Virus record (IMG/VR): IMGVR_UViG_3300037502_003396
Span: 1-20,244 of that record
Source of the DNA: a virus
DNA: 20,244 nucleotides
Reading direction: 5' to 3' (one strand)
The notes below the pieces were generated by a model that had not been told where the DNA came from, searched no databases, and worked only from the letters and a program-made list of their open reading frames with translations. Positions 1-8,299 of the stretch are shown here, in pieces (position 1 is the first letter of the stretch; each line of letters opens with the position of its first letter). A program made the translations under genes and the position numbers.

Positions 1-176
1 TCGAGCGTGCCCTGCACCTCAACGGTGAGCAGCGTTTCCGCCGCGTTCTTCGCCCAGTTGACGACGAGCGAAATGTACTCGTTGTCGCGCGTGTCGAAGC
101 TGTTGCCGACGACGGCGATCGAGCCGGTGAGCGCGACGGTCGTCGCGAGGACTACGGGGCGGGATTTCTCTGCCAC
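1..176 (-). CDS. Phage tail-tip/structural protein, N-terminal fragment (runs off window)
   Basis: Only the first 58 codons are present; the gene continues past position 1. It starts with GTG at 176, preceded by a GGAG about eight bases upstream. The peptide begins VAEKSRPVVLATTVALTGS and then reads NSFDTRDNEYISLVVNWAK and ETLLTVEVQG. This alternating hydrophobic pattern suggests a beta-sandwich structural domain, as in phage tail accessory proteins. It is the last visible member of the minus-strand late operon, after the tail-tip genes, so a tail tip or fibre role is inferred from position. No family is recognised. The short hydrophobic stretch near residues 8-23 contains no typical signal-peptide charge pattern and is more likely part of a beta fold. 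Confidence 0.6.
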   Translation of the reverse strand, partial: MAEKSRPVVLATTVALTGSIAVVGNSFDTRDNEYISLVVNWAKNAAETLLTVEVQGTL

Positions 177-241
177 TGGCTGACTCCAGCTACTGGCGCC
201 GCGAGCACAGCCAAGGGCCGCTGGGCGCCGACCCGCCGACG
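177..241. other. Short intergenic gap between tail-tip genes
   Basis: These 65 bases separate two tail-tip genes and form the longest gap in the tail half of the operon. They contain two copies of the palindrome GGCGCC (at about 197-202 and 224-229 on the plus strand) and the ribosome binding site of the downstream gene. There is no T tract, so I do not call a terminator. Confidence 0.4.
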
Positions 242-1390
242 CTACGCTTCGTCTTCTCGCAGGTCAACGCACGCGATCGACAGGAGCTCGCCAGACCCCG
301 GCCCCTTCGCCGTCAGGCGCAGCCGCACCAGCCCGTTCGTGCCGTCGCGCGGGAGCGACACCGAGACAGCCGTCGTCCACGCCCACGCGCCCGAGGTGGC
401 TGTCAGAGTGACCGCGGTGCTGCCCTCGGTGCCGACGCCGCTGAAGCTGTTGGCCGAGAGCGACCCGCCCTGATGGTAGAGCTTGAGTTCGCAGTCGACG
501 GCGCTCGACGTGCGGTAGCGCACGCGCAACTTCCACGCGCTCGTGCTGCCAGCGTAGAGGTCGCGAACCTGCAGGTACCAGTGGGGATCGTTGACGGGGG
601 CGTTGAGCAGCCAGTCAATCTCGCCCTCGGTCGCGCTCTGCCTGTGCCAGTGCGGCGTCTGCGTGTTCGACGTGCTCGCGTTGGCGCTCTCGACGCCCGA
701 CAGACACCAGTGCTGACGCCACGCCGACCGCGCCTGATCGAGCAAATAGAACAGCCGCTGCATTCCGCGCGGAGACGCCGAGCCACCGTCGATCACAGGG
801 CGCCCCGAGCGCGTCGCGGCTGCGTCCCAGCCGGGCTCGGACGACGACACCGCGAGCGACGACAGCGGGCACTCATGCAACGTCACGCGCCGCACGCCCG
901 CCCCCTTCGAGGTGGGCGTGGTCGCAACCTCGATCTCCTGCGTCATCGACGCGGTGACGCCGCTCACGTTGGCGAAGCCCACGATCTCCATGGGCGTCGT
1001 GCGTCCGACGGGCGGGTTGAAGAACGTAGCAGTGCCGTCCAGCCCGCCAGCGTCAAGCCACGTCGCACCCGTCGGCAGCGTCACGGTGATCGCCTGCGAG
1101 TCGAGGATCTCACTGCTCTCGTGGATCTCGACCGCGATGCGGATGACCCGCGCGCCGCTCGACCGCGTGTACGGCACGCGCAGGGTGTACGCGAGCCCGG
1201 TGAGCGATACGCGCCCCGCGCCGGTCTGACGAAGCGGCGCGTCGGCCTCGCCAGCCTTGACGAGGTTGTGCCCGTTCAGGAACGCGACCTCTTCCGCCAG
1301 GCGCGCGACGGTGCCGACGCTGACGGGCTCGCCGGTGCGGACGGCGTCGAGACTGAACGCGCTCGGCGCCTGTGTGACGGGTGTCGGCAT
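242..1390 (-). CDS. Probable tail-tip or receptor-binding structural protein (382 aa)
   Basis: The start is the ATG at 1390 (MPTPVTQAPSAFSLD), with GGGAG five bases upstream inside the end of the preceding gene. The open frame extends further upstream to 1906, but that part is arginine-rich antisense-type sequence and is read in another frame as the upstream gene. The protein is rich in Ser, Thr, Ala and Trp and has no enzymatic motif that I can see. Residues of roughly 15-60 look helical (VARLAEEVAFLNGHNL). The middle and C-terminal parts (WYLQVRDLYAGSTSAWKLRVRYR and later strands) look like beta-sandwich or jelly-roll folds common in phage tail-tip and carbohydrate-binding proteins. Its place after the tape measure and hub-like genes supports a distal tail role. 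The function is inferred, not recognised by family. Confidence 0.65.
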   Translation of the reverse strand: MPTPVTQAPSAFSLDAVRTGEPVSVGTVARLAEEVAFLNGHNLVKAGEADAPLRQTGAGRVSLTGLAYTLRVPYTRSSGARVIRIAVEIHESSEILDSQAITVTLPTGATWLDAGGLDGTATFFNPPVGRTTPMEIVGFANVSGVTASMTQEIEVATTPTSKGAGVRRVTLHECPLSSLAVSSSEPGWDAAATRSGRPVIDGGSASPRGMQRLFYLLDQARSAWRQHWCLSGVESANASTSNTQTPHWHRQSATEGEIDWLLNAPVNDPHWYLQVRDLYAGSTSAWKLRVRYRTSSAVDCELKLYHQGGSLSANSFSGVGTEGSTAVTLTATSGAWAWTTAVSVSLPRDGTNGLVRLRLTAKGPGSGELLSIACVDLREDEA

Positions 1391-1392
1391 GG

Positions 1393-2100
1393 CTACTCCC
1401 AGACCTCGAAAACGCTGATGGACTCGATCGTGTCGGGGTCGCCGCTCGGCGCTGCCGTCGTGGTCGAGCGCCAGCCGACCCACACCCACGCTGGAGTGAT
1501 CGTCGCCGTGGCCCCGAGGCCCGACGACGCCTCGCGGCAGGGCCACTCCTGCGTCGGGCGCACCAGCTCTGGCGTCAAAAGCAGGTCGAACACACAGAGC
1601 GTGTCGCTGCCGCCAGCGGCCTTCGACGCCGTCGCCGTGGCGTAGCGCAGCGATCGGATCGGCGTGTCGCACGTCGCGGTGAGCGCAGCGTAGACGTAGA
1701 GCGTGGTGCCGCTCTGCGTGCTCTTCGTGCCCTGCACGACCACGCGCACCTTGCGAGGCACCAGCCCCGCGGGCGCCGTCTGAACGCGCGCCATCGAAAG
1801 CGCGAGCGGGCCAAACGCCTTCGCGGTGCGATCGCGGTACCACGGGATCAGGGAGTACACGTCGACAACGCCGACGATCTGGGTCTCGTCGATCACGCCA
1901 GACCACGCGCCCTGCCAGTCGACCTCGCCGGGGCCGAGCGCGTGCGCCACGAGGCGGATGTTACGCTCGCTCAGGTGCGAGAGGTTGCTGTGGACGATGT
2001 GCGCGCTGCCGGAGTCAAGCGGATCGCCGTCGGCGAGGTAGCCCGACGCAGGCGGCGGGTGCTTGATGTAGCGCGTGACGACTCGTTGTCCGATGGGCAT
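1393..2100 (-). CDS. Probable tail-tip structural protein (235 aa)
   Basis: It starts with ATG at 2100, preceded by AGGAG at a five-base spacing, and ends two bases before the next start. The N-terminal third (SAHIVHSNLSHLSERNIRLVAHAL) looks helical. A similar position in the next gene holds VARLAEEVAFLNGHNL, so the two may share an N-terminal attachment element, although the identity is too low to call by eye. The rest is beta-rich (VRVVVQG, TLYVYAAL, AWVWVGWRS) with a Trp-rich C-terminus ending ESISVFEVWE. No catalytic motif is seen. Position in the tail-tip cluster suggests a baseplate or host-contact protein. No family is recognised. Confidence 0.65.
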   Translation of the reverse strand: MPIGQRVVTRYIKHPPPASGYLADGDPLDSGSAHIVHSNLSHLSERNIRLVAHALGPGEVDWQGAWSGVIDETQIVGVVDVYSLIPWYRDRTAKAFGPLALSMARVQTAPAGLVPRKVRVVVQGTKSTQSGTTLYVYAALTATCDTPIRSLRYATATASKAAGGSDTLCVFDLLLTPELVRPTQEWPCREASSGLGATATITPAWVWVGWRSTTTAAPSGDPDTIESISVFEVWE

Positions 2101-2108
2101 CTCGTCTC

Positions 2109-4685
2109 CTAGGGCGCGATCGGTCGCACGGCGTCTGCGGTGGAGTCGATCACCAGCGTCGTGTCGTCGCCGACGAACATCCAGTTGCTCTTCTGGGTCG
2201 CCGTCGTCGCAGAGTAGTTGGCGAAGCGCACGTCAACCCAGCCCGCAGCGATCTTCGACTGCGCCGTGGCCGACATAGCCGAGGTGAACGTCATCCGGTT
2301 GGTGCCGGTGTCGACCGACTGCACCGTGAGTTGCTCGGTCCACAGCGTCGTCGTGTCGCGCTCGATCAGGTCGATCACGTCGCCCGCGGCGAACGTACCC
2401 GCGTCCACCCCGCCGGAGTAGGTGTACACGCTGGTCACGTAGCCGCTGGCGAGCTGCAGGACCGTCGAGGACACGACCGAGTCGGCCTTGCCGCACGGCG
2501 CGTACGGGTACGACTGCCGCGGGAACAGCAGCGCCTCCACGCGCATCTGCGCGCGCTCGAGGTCGAGCGTCCGCGCGACGACCAGACCCACCTTCGCGAC
2601 CAGCCCGCGTCCACCCGAGCCGTCGGGCAGCATCCACTCTGACACGCGGATGAGCGCGCCCAGCTCGACGGTGTCCCAGAGCGAAGCCTTCAGCGTCAGC
2701 GTCGCGACGGCCAGCGGCTCGGACCAGAGCTCGAGGCGCCCGACGACCTCGCGCGCGAAAGCATAGGGGTCGTCGACCGGCAGGCTCTGCTCTTCGATCC
2801 CGGCGAGCTCGACAGTGATCGTGCGGCCGGGGCCGTAGCGGGCGCGACTCTGCTGCAAGGTCGCCTCGACGTTGAGGGCCTCGCCCTTGATCTTGAGTCG
2901 GTTGACAATGCCGTCGGCCCAGCGCGACCACGTCGGCAGGCCGATCAGATCAGTCGACGTGAGGGTCACCACCGGCGCCGCACCCGCCGCGGGCCAGCCC
3001 CAGGCGTGAATCGCGAGGCGCCCCGAGCGCGTGACCGGGGTGCACCCGTGCAGCAGCGAGCACTCCGTCACGACGGACCCGAGGGTGCGGTCGCCGTCGA
3101 AGAGCCACTCCCTCGCCGTGCGCAGGCCCGCCGTCGCACGCAGCGCCGGTCCTGAGGTGCCCGCGGCGTAGACGCTCGACCAGTCCCAATCCTCGGCGCG
3201 GGCGTCCTCGCAGAGCCCGATGACGCTGTGCTTGAGGCCGAGCAGCCAGTGGTCCGTCCGCACTCGGTAGGCCACCTTGAGCACCGGCGAGCCGAGCAGA
3301 ACCCATGTGTGCGGCACGGTCCCTGTGCGCGGCTGCGGAACCTGAGCGCCGGCCCTGCGCGGCGCCCACACGATCGCAGAGCCAGAGATGTGCGGGCCTA
3401 GTGCTGCCGTGTCCGCGGTCGTGACGCGCGTCAGCAACGCCGACCACGACTCGTCCAGATGGAGCCGAAGCGCGGGCTGCTCGGCCGTCGTCATAGACGC
3501 CTCGGTTGTCGTCGTCTCGGTCCACGTCGTCGGCAGCGAGGCGAGAGACGACACGAGATAGGAGACGTTGCCTGCGGCGGTCGACACGAGAGTTACGCCG
3601 CCCTGAGGCACCTCGCTGAGTCGCGCAGTGACCGCGTGGCGCGTGCCGTTGGCGCGAGCATCCTGCGTGATCCCTGCCGTCTGCGACCACGCAGCCTCGA
3701 TCCTGAACGGCTGCGTGGAGTCGGCATTGATGGCGATGCCATCGGCTGTGCGCGTGTAGTGGTAGACGACTCGTTGACCAGCGGTGTTGGTGAGCGACGA
3801 GGCAAGGTCGGCGTGCTGCCGGAACAGCAGTTCGAGCGTGCGATAAGACCCGCAGGTTCGGACGTTGACTCGCGTCCCGGTCGCAGGATCGGTGCCGCCA
3901 CTGAGCGTCGTGCGAGAGACGAACAACTGCTGCCCGCCGGTGTTGCTCTCGTTGACGTTGCCGCTGTTGTAGCCAGCGAGGCGCGTCGAACCAGTGTTGC
4001 CGCCGATGCCGTTGCTCGCCTGCACCTGCCAGAGCGGGTCGCAGGCCATGGCGTAGCGCGCGCCCTCTGCCGCGAGCGCAGGCGCCCGCACCGCGTAGCC
4101 CGACCAGTAGAGCGTCGCGGTGGTGCCCTCGACGCGCCACAGGTTGACCTTGCGCCGCGTCGTCCACGGCACGCTCGCGTAGAGCTCGGGGAAGTACCCC
4201 GTCGCCGCGTCGACCGTGTGCGCGATCGCCTTCGTTCCGAGGCGCCCTCGCGTGACCGTGAGGACGTTGCCAGCGACCGCAGTGACCCGCACGCACTCCG
4301 TGTTGAGCCAGGCGAAACAGGGCGCGGTGAACAGCGCCCCGTTGCCGACAGTGATCGAGGTCGCGCTCGCGGTGATGGTCGAGGCCAGCGGCGTCGAGGT
4401 GAGCAGCGCCGCGTCACGCCCCGCGAGGCTGGTCAGGAGCGGCGAGCCGCCTGCCGTCGTCGCGGCGTCGTGCAGCTCGAACGACAGCGGCGACACCTCA
4501 AGCTCGCCCTCAAGGGGCTTCGCGCGCTCGCTGATGGTGCCGCGCGGCGGCGAGAGCCATCCGTTGGCGTAGACCACGCCGGTCTCGCCCGCCCACCAGA
4601 GCGGCGACGAGCTCGTCAGAGTCCCCTGATCGTGCGTCGTGAAGACGTGCGGGACGCCCGTGATGGTGAGTGCCCAGCCGCTCAC
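2109..4685 (-). CDS. Large tail tip/baseplate hub-like protein (858 aa)
   Basis: This is the largest gene in the window. It starts with GTG at 4685, overlapping the upstream stop by four bases (GTGA). The protein opens SGWALTITGVPHVFTTHD and is beta-rich throughout. A central part around residues 450-700 contains PTWSRWADGIVNRLKIKG and PVDDPYAFAREVVGRL; such segments resemble those of phage tail hub or tail-associated proteins that fold like the T4 gp27/gpJ core. Two copies of a small beta module lie at about residues 101-160 (NTECVRVTAVAGN, LTVTRGRLGT) and 762-821 (AAGDVIDLIERD, RMTFTSAM). No lysozyme or peptidase motif is seen. Size and position after the tape measure and one further tail gene support a hub or tail-tip role; the exact family is not certain. 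Confidence 0.7.
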   Translation of the reverse strand: MSGWALTITGVPHVFTTHDQGTLTSSSPLWWAGETGVVYANGWLSPPRGTISERAKPLEGELEVSPLSFELHDAATTAGGSPLLTSLAGRDAALLTSTPLASTITASATSITVGNGALFTAPCFAWLNTECVRVTAVAGNVLTVTRGRLGTKAIAHTVDAATGYFPELYASVPWTTRRKVNLWRVEGTTATLYWSGYAVRAPALAAEGARYAMACDPLWQVQASNGIGGNTGSTRLAGYNSGNVNESNTGGQQLFVSRTTLSGGTDPATGTRVNVRTCGSYRTLELLFRQHADLASSLTNTAGQRVVYHYTRTADGIAINADSTQPFRIEAAWSQTAGITQDARANGTRHAVTARLSEVPQGGVTLVSTAAGNVSYLVSSLASLPTTWTETTTTEASMTTAEQPALRLHLDESWSALLTRVTTADTAALGPHISGSAIVWAPRRAGAQVPQPRTGTVPHTWVLLGSPVLKVAYRVRTDHWLLGLKHSVIGLCEDARAEDWDWSSVYAAGTSGPALRATAGLRTAREWLFDGDRTLGSVVTECSLLHGCTPVTRSGRLAIHAWGWPAAGAAPVVTLTSTDLIGLPTWSRWADGIVNRLKIKGEALNVEATLQQSRARYGPGRTITVELAGIEEQSLPVDDPYAFAREVVGRLELWSEPLAVATLTLKASLWDTVELGALIRVSEWMLPDGSGGRGLVAKVGLVVARTLDLERAQMRVEALLFPRQSYPYAPCGKADSVVSSTVLQLASGYVTSVYTYSGGVDAGTFAAGDVIDLIERDTTTLWTEQLTVQSVDTGTNRMTFTSAMSATAQSKIAAGWVDVRFANYSATTATQKSNWMFVGDDTTLVIDSTADAVRPIAP

Positions 4686-5548
4686 AGCGATCCAGCCCCA
4701 GCGTAGGAGAGCTCGAACGACACATCGCGCCGCGCGTCGTAGCCGGGGATCGACAGCGTCACGCGCGCAGCCGACGCCATCTCGGGCGTCAGGTACACCT
4801 TGTCATATGCTGTCACGCTGCCGCTGAGAACGCCCTGCAGGTCGCCCCACGTCACGCCGCACTCGAGCGTGTGCGCGGTGACCACGGTGTCGAGCGCGGA
4901 CCACGGCGGCGCCTGCGCTGGCTCGCCGGTAGACGGCGAGAGCCACCGCGACGAGACCGGGTAGGCCTGCGTCGAGGTCGAGCTGAGCGACGTGACGAAG
5001 CCAGCGTCCTTCGGCAAGAGCTTGAAGGCGCCCTGCCGACGCAGCGTGGCGCGCCCGTCGTGCCATCCGTAGACGGTGCCGTCGGGCATCGAGCTCGCCG
5101 CGTACCGCTGCGGCTGGTCGACCCAGCCCGTGTCGGGGTCCACGAAGGCCGCGAAGACACAGTGCGTCGGCTGGTGCGGCGCGGTGTACGTCGTGCCGGT
5201 CGCGGTCGACGGGACGTTGCCTGTCATCCCGAGCAGCGCGCGCAGCGTCGGCGAGCCCGAGAGGTCGATTGAGCCGCTGGTAGCGCCGAGGTACGTGAAC
5301 TGCACCTTGCCGGTCGCAGGCGCGATGGTCAGCAGCCAGTAGAGCGACCCGAGCGCCGCCGTGACGGCCGCGAGGAACTCAGCGGGGTCGTTGTGCGCGG
5401 ACCCCGTGCCGTTGGCGAGGCGCGTCCGGTACCACGCCGCAGCCACGGTGCGGTTGGTCGGCCCGCCGCGGTCGTCGGTGGTCGTGATCGTCTGCGTCGA
5501 CGTGATGCGGTAGCTCTGCGCGAGCAGGTATCCGAGCGACTCAGCCAT
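4682..5548 (-). CDS. Distal tail / tail-tip protein (288 aa)
   Basis: Two in-frame ATGs lie six bases apart, at 5554 and 5548. A GGAGG ends right at the first ATG, leaving it no spacing, but sits six bases before the second. I therefore choose 5548 (MAESLGYLLAQSYRITSTQ). The upstream ATG would overlap the tape measure stop as ATGA. Residues about 55-115 carry a pattern (AEFLAAVTAAL, TGKVQFTYLG, TLRALLGMTG) that I have seen in assorted virion proteins: a helix, paired strands, then an L-LLG turn. The C-terminal half has strands ending in RRDVSFELSYAGAGSL. Its place directly after the tape measure is where distal tail proteins are normally encoded. The role is inferred from order; no family is recognised with confidence. 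Confidence 0.65.
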   Translation of the reverse strand: MAESLGYLLAQSYRITSTQTITTTDDRGGPTNRTVAAAWYRTRLANGTGSAHNDPAEFLAAVTAALGSLYWLLTIAPATGKVQFTYLGATSGSIDLSGSPTLRALLGMTGNVPSTATGTTYTAPHQPTHCVFAAFVDPDTGWVDQPQRYAASSMPDGTVYGWHDGRATLRRQGAFKLLPKDAGFVTSLSSTSTQAYPVSSRWLSPSTGEPAQAPPWSALDTVVTAHTLECGVTWGDLQGVLSGSVTAYDKVYLTPEMASAARVTLSIPGYDARRDVSFELSYAGAGSL

Positions 5549-5550
5549 GG

Positions 5551-7836
5551 TCATCCTCCGAACAGGCCGACGAGGTGCTCCCGTCGGATCGCGCCAGTGC
5601 CGACGGCCTCGCGCAGGGCCGAGCCTACAGCCTGTTGAACCCCCGCGTCCGTGAACGCGGCGCCCGACACGTTGACCACCAGCGTCAGCGGACCGCCGCC
5701 GCCGCCGGTCTGCCGGTCGTCTGCCCGAGCCGCGGTCGTCGTGCCCGCGCCAGCAGCCCCGCCAGCGGCCGCAGGCGTCGCGGAGGTCTGTGGCCCCATG
5801 GCAGCCGCTCCGATTCCCGCAGCGGCCGCTGCGGCGGCGTGGAGGCCCGCGGACTTGAAGTGCCCAAGGGCGCCGGGCGAGCCGATCGCCAGTGCTCCAA
5901 AACCCTTGGCAGTCTCCTGCAACGCCGACACGACCGACTGCTTCGCGAGGTTGCGCAGGAAGGCGCGCGTCTGATCCTCAATCACTTGCGCGAAGGTGGC
6001 GCCCGCGTTGGCCTGCGCGTCCATCGCGGCGAAGGCCGCGTCGACGAGGCTCCCGCCCAGCACGCCAGCGACCTCGGTCGCCTTGTCGAGCACGAACTGC
6101 TGGCTTTCGGTGAACCGGTTCTGCTCTTCGGTGAGCGCGCGGGTGGTCTCCGCGAGCGAGGTCTGGATGCCGATGCGCTGCGTGAGCAGGTCGTTGATGG
6201 ACTGCTCGCTCGCGTTCGCCTGGCGTGCCTGATCCATGTAGGCGGTGTTCGCTTCGAGCAGGTCGAGCAGCGCCGTGCGACGCTCCCGTAAGGTCTGCAC
6301 CTGTAGCCGCCCTGCCGCGTCCTCTCGACCGCGCGCCAGCAACTCCTGCCGCTGGCCTTCCTGTCGCCGTCCCGTGAGGTCGAGGGCCTCAAGCGCCGAA
6401 CGCCCCGAGGTCATGCGCTCGATCGCCGACCGGGTGGCGATATCGGCGGTGCCGAGGCCAGCCTGCACGCGCTCTGCGCCGGGGCGGAAACCGGCGAAGA
6501 ACGAAGCCAGCCCCGCGGTATCCGTCGGGAGGCGCCGAAACGGCTCGCGAGTCAGGAGATCGGCCTGCTCGCTGGCGAGTCGTTCGGCCTCTGCTCTGCC
6601 ACCGCCGCCGCCGCCGCCGCCGCTGACACGGTTGCGCCGGTTGATCTCGGCGCGTCGTGCTCTCTCGGTCGCCCGCTCGGCCTCGATCCTGATCCGCTCC
6701 TGCTCCGCGAAGGTCTGCTCGATCTCTGCCGTCAGCCCGCGCAGTTGCTGTTGGAGGGCCTGCTGCCGCGTCACCCCGCGGCCACCAGCGAAGCCAAGCG
6801 CCTCCTGCGCGCCACCCTCGAGCGCGCCGCGCTCTGCCCGCTGCAGGGCCTCGAGGATGCGCGCGCGCTGCTCTGGCGTGCCCTGCACGCCGAGACGCCC
6901 AAGCTCGACACCGCCGAGGTTGAACCCTCGCGCGCGCAGTCGAGACGCGATCGCGCCCGCCTCGGTGGTGAACTGCCCCGACGCGCTCTGCGCCTGCGGC
7001 GCCATGGCCGTCGATCGGAGACCGATCATCTCGGTCAGCGTGCCGACCGCAGCCTCGATCATGCTGTTGAAGCTGTTGGCGTCCGTCGTCGCCTGCGTGA
7101 GCCAGCCCGAGAACTGGGTGAAGAAGTCTGCGAGTTCGAGCCGTTGCGCGATGAATCCGGCGAGCGCGTCCGTGGCCTCGCGCTGCGCGCGCGTCGCCAT
7201 CTCCATCGACTCAGACAGCGAGGCTTGCGCAACGCCGGTCTGCCCCGCCTGCTCCGTGAGTTGCCGCAGGGTCTCGCGGAGCTGGTCGCCAGCCTCCATC
7301 CCCTGCTGCAGACGGATGCCGAACTTGGAGAGCTCTTCGCCGGGATTGATGAGCTGGTCGGTGAGCTGCTCGAGGGCCTGATTCAGATCGGTGCCGGTCG
7401 ACCGCGCGAAGTCACGCGCCCGCGCCGTGACCGCGGCAAGCTCTTGCGCCGACAGCCTGAGACCCGACTGCAGAGCGCGCTGCTGTACGGCTGCGGCCTG
7501 CTCCGCGGACACGACTCCGTTGGTGGCCTGCTGCACCACCCCGTACGCCGCGCCGAGCTGCTGCAGCGCCATCTGGTGGCGCTCCGACCCAGCGGCAGCC
7601 TCGACCAGCGCAGGGCCGAAACGCAACGCGGCATCGATGGCGTTGTTGAGCCCATCCGCCGCGAGTTCGCCGAGAGCGTGCGTTAGCACCTGCGTCGACC
7701 GCGAGGCGTCCTCGGCGCTCTCGCCGACGCCAGCCAGCGGCGCCTGAGCGCCCTTCGCCGCGTCGCCCATCTGCTTGAGCGAGTTGGCGACTGCGCGCGC
7801 TTCCTTGGAGAGCTCGTCGAGTGCGTCGTCAGCCAC
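5551..7836 (-). CDS. Tail tape measure protein (761 aa)
   Basis: It sets tail length and occupies the tube lumen. It starts with GTG at 7836 (MADDALDELSKEARAVANSL), with AAGGG eight bases upstream, and overlaps the end of the T frame by eight bases. The N-terminal half is long amphipathic helix rich in Ala, Gln and Glu. A poly-glycine hinge near residues 404-413 is encoded by a GCC repeat on the plus strand. A second coiled region follows (EEQNRFTESQQFVLDKATEVAG). The C-terminal part, FLRNLAKQSVVSALQETAKG then an Ala-rich hydrophobic stretch (GLHAAAAAAAGIGAAAMG), is typical of lambda-like tape measures. The end LVVNVSGAAFTDAGVQQAVG is a short beta/helix tail. At 1.5 angstrom per residue it predicts a tail near 110 nm. 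No lytic transglycosylase or peptidase motif is visible. Confidence 0.93.
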   Translation of the reverse strand: MADDALDELSKEARAVANSLKQMGDAAKGAQAPLAGVGESAEDASRSTQVLTHALGELAADGLNNAIDAALRFGPALVEAAAGSERHQMALQQLGAAYGVVQQATNGVVSAEQAAAVQQRALQSGLRLSAQELAAVTARARDFARSTGTDLNQALEQLTDQLINPGEELSKFGIRLQQGMEAGDQLRETLRQLTEQAGQTGVAQASLSESMEMATRAQREATDALAGFIAQRLELADFFTQFSGWLTQATTDANSFNSMIEAAVGTLTEMIGLRSTAMAPQAQSASGQFTTEAGAIASRLRARGFNLGGVELGRLGVQGTPEQRARILEALQRAERGALEGGAQEALGFAGGRGVTRQQALQQQLRGLTAEIEQTFAEQERIRIEAERATERARRAEINRRNRVSGGGGGGGGRAEAERLASEQADLLTREPFRRLPTDTAGLASFFAGFRPGAERVQAGLGTADIATRSAIERMTSGRSALEALDLTGRRQEGQRQELLARGREDAAGRLQVQTLRERRTALLDLLEANTAYMDQARQANASEQSINDLLTQRIGIQTSLAETTRALTEEQNRFTESQQFVLDKATEVAGVLGGSLVDAAFAAMDAQANAGATFAQVIEDQTRAFLRNLAKQSVVSALQETAKGFGALAIGSPGALGHFKSAGLHAAAAAAAGIGAAAMGPQTSATPAAAGGAAGAGTTTAARADDRQTGGGGGPLTLVVNVSGAAFTDAGVQQAVGSALREAVGTGAIRREHLVGLFGG

Positions 7837-8299
7837 GGTCGTTGCCCTTGCGTTTCGCTCGCTCCAGCTCGTCCCGTTCGCGGGAGGCCAGAGAGTCCTG
7901 CACGAGGTCGAGAGCCTCGACCTCGGCCCCGGTTGGATGCGGGCACCTGAGGTGCAGCGCGCCCGCGCGGAGCCACCGGAGGTGCGTCACCGCTCGGTGG
8001 GCCTCAGGTCGTCGGGGATAGTAACCCGGACAGGTGCGGATCTCACCATGCTCGGCGTGGCAGAGCCTCGACGCCCGATCGATCGCTGCGCGGTGCGTCT
8101 CGGGCAGCGCGCTCGGATCGATGCGCCCACCGGCGAGCGGGCAGCGCCACTCCGCGCGGCACGCTGCGGCGTCGCTGGCGAGCACCGCGGCGCCGCGCGG
8201 GTCTGTCTCGGACGCAGCGCGCTCGGCTAGGTCGCAGCCACAGGCCGCGTCGCCGAGCGCTTCGGTCAGGGCGACGCTACCGACCCAGCCCAGTAGCCG
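7829..8299 (-). CDS. Tail assembly chaperone T extension, made by -1 frameshift from the G gene
   Basis: This frame follows the G gene in the -1 frame, and no ATG, GTG or TTG occurs in it until a GTG at 8185 that lacks a ribosome binding site. Read through the CCCTTTC slip at 8305-8299, it gives a G-T fusion of 321 residues (165 from G plus 156 here), spanning 8793 to 7829. In lambda and many siphophages the G-T product recruits the tape measure to the tail tube during assembly and is absent from the virion. The extension is unusually cysteine-rich: CGC, then C and C six residues apart, CHAEH, TCPGYY, RCPHP. Spacing with nearby histidines suggests metal binding. It ends with a charged helix (RERDELERAKRKGNDRG) and overlaps the tape measure start by eight bases. 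Confidence 0.72.
   Translation of the reverse strand, partial: RLLGWVGSVALTEALGDAACGCDLAERAASETDPRGAAVLASDAAACRAEWRCPLAGGRIDPSALPETHRAAIDRASRLCHAEHGEIRTCPGYYPRRPEAHRAVTHLRWLRAGALHLRCPHPTGAEVEALDLVQDSLASRERDELERAKRKGNDRG
8247..8277 (-). promoter_or_regulatory. Stem-loop downstream of the frameshift site
   Basis: An eight-base-pair perfect stem (GCGTCGCC / GGCGACGC) encloses a 15-base loop and spans the stop codon of the G frame. It begins 21 bases after the slippery heptamer. That is further than the usual 5-9 base spacing, so the alternative hairpin at 8276-8297 may matter more. The two overlap by two bases. Confidence 0.45.

Noticed and set aside
1391-1906. N-terminal extension of the 382-residue tail-tip protein back to 1906
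   Set aside because: The extension has shadow composition, overlaps the upstream gene fully, and the ATG at 1390 has a good ribosome binding site.
6598-6626. GCC trinucleotide repeat as a regulatory or phase-variable tract
   Set aside because: It lies in frame in the tape measure gene and encodes a glycine hinge; length changes would not shift the frame.
7829-8185. Independent start for the T frame at GTG 8185
   Set aside because: There is no ribosome binding site, it would leave an 80-base gap after the G stop, and the frame is protein-like well upstream of it. Frameshifting explains the layout better.
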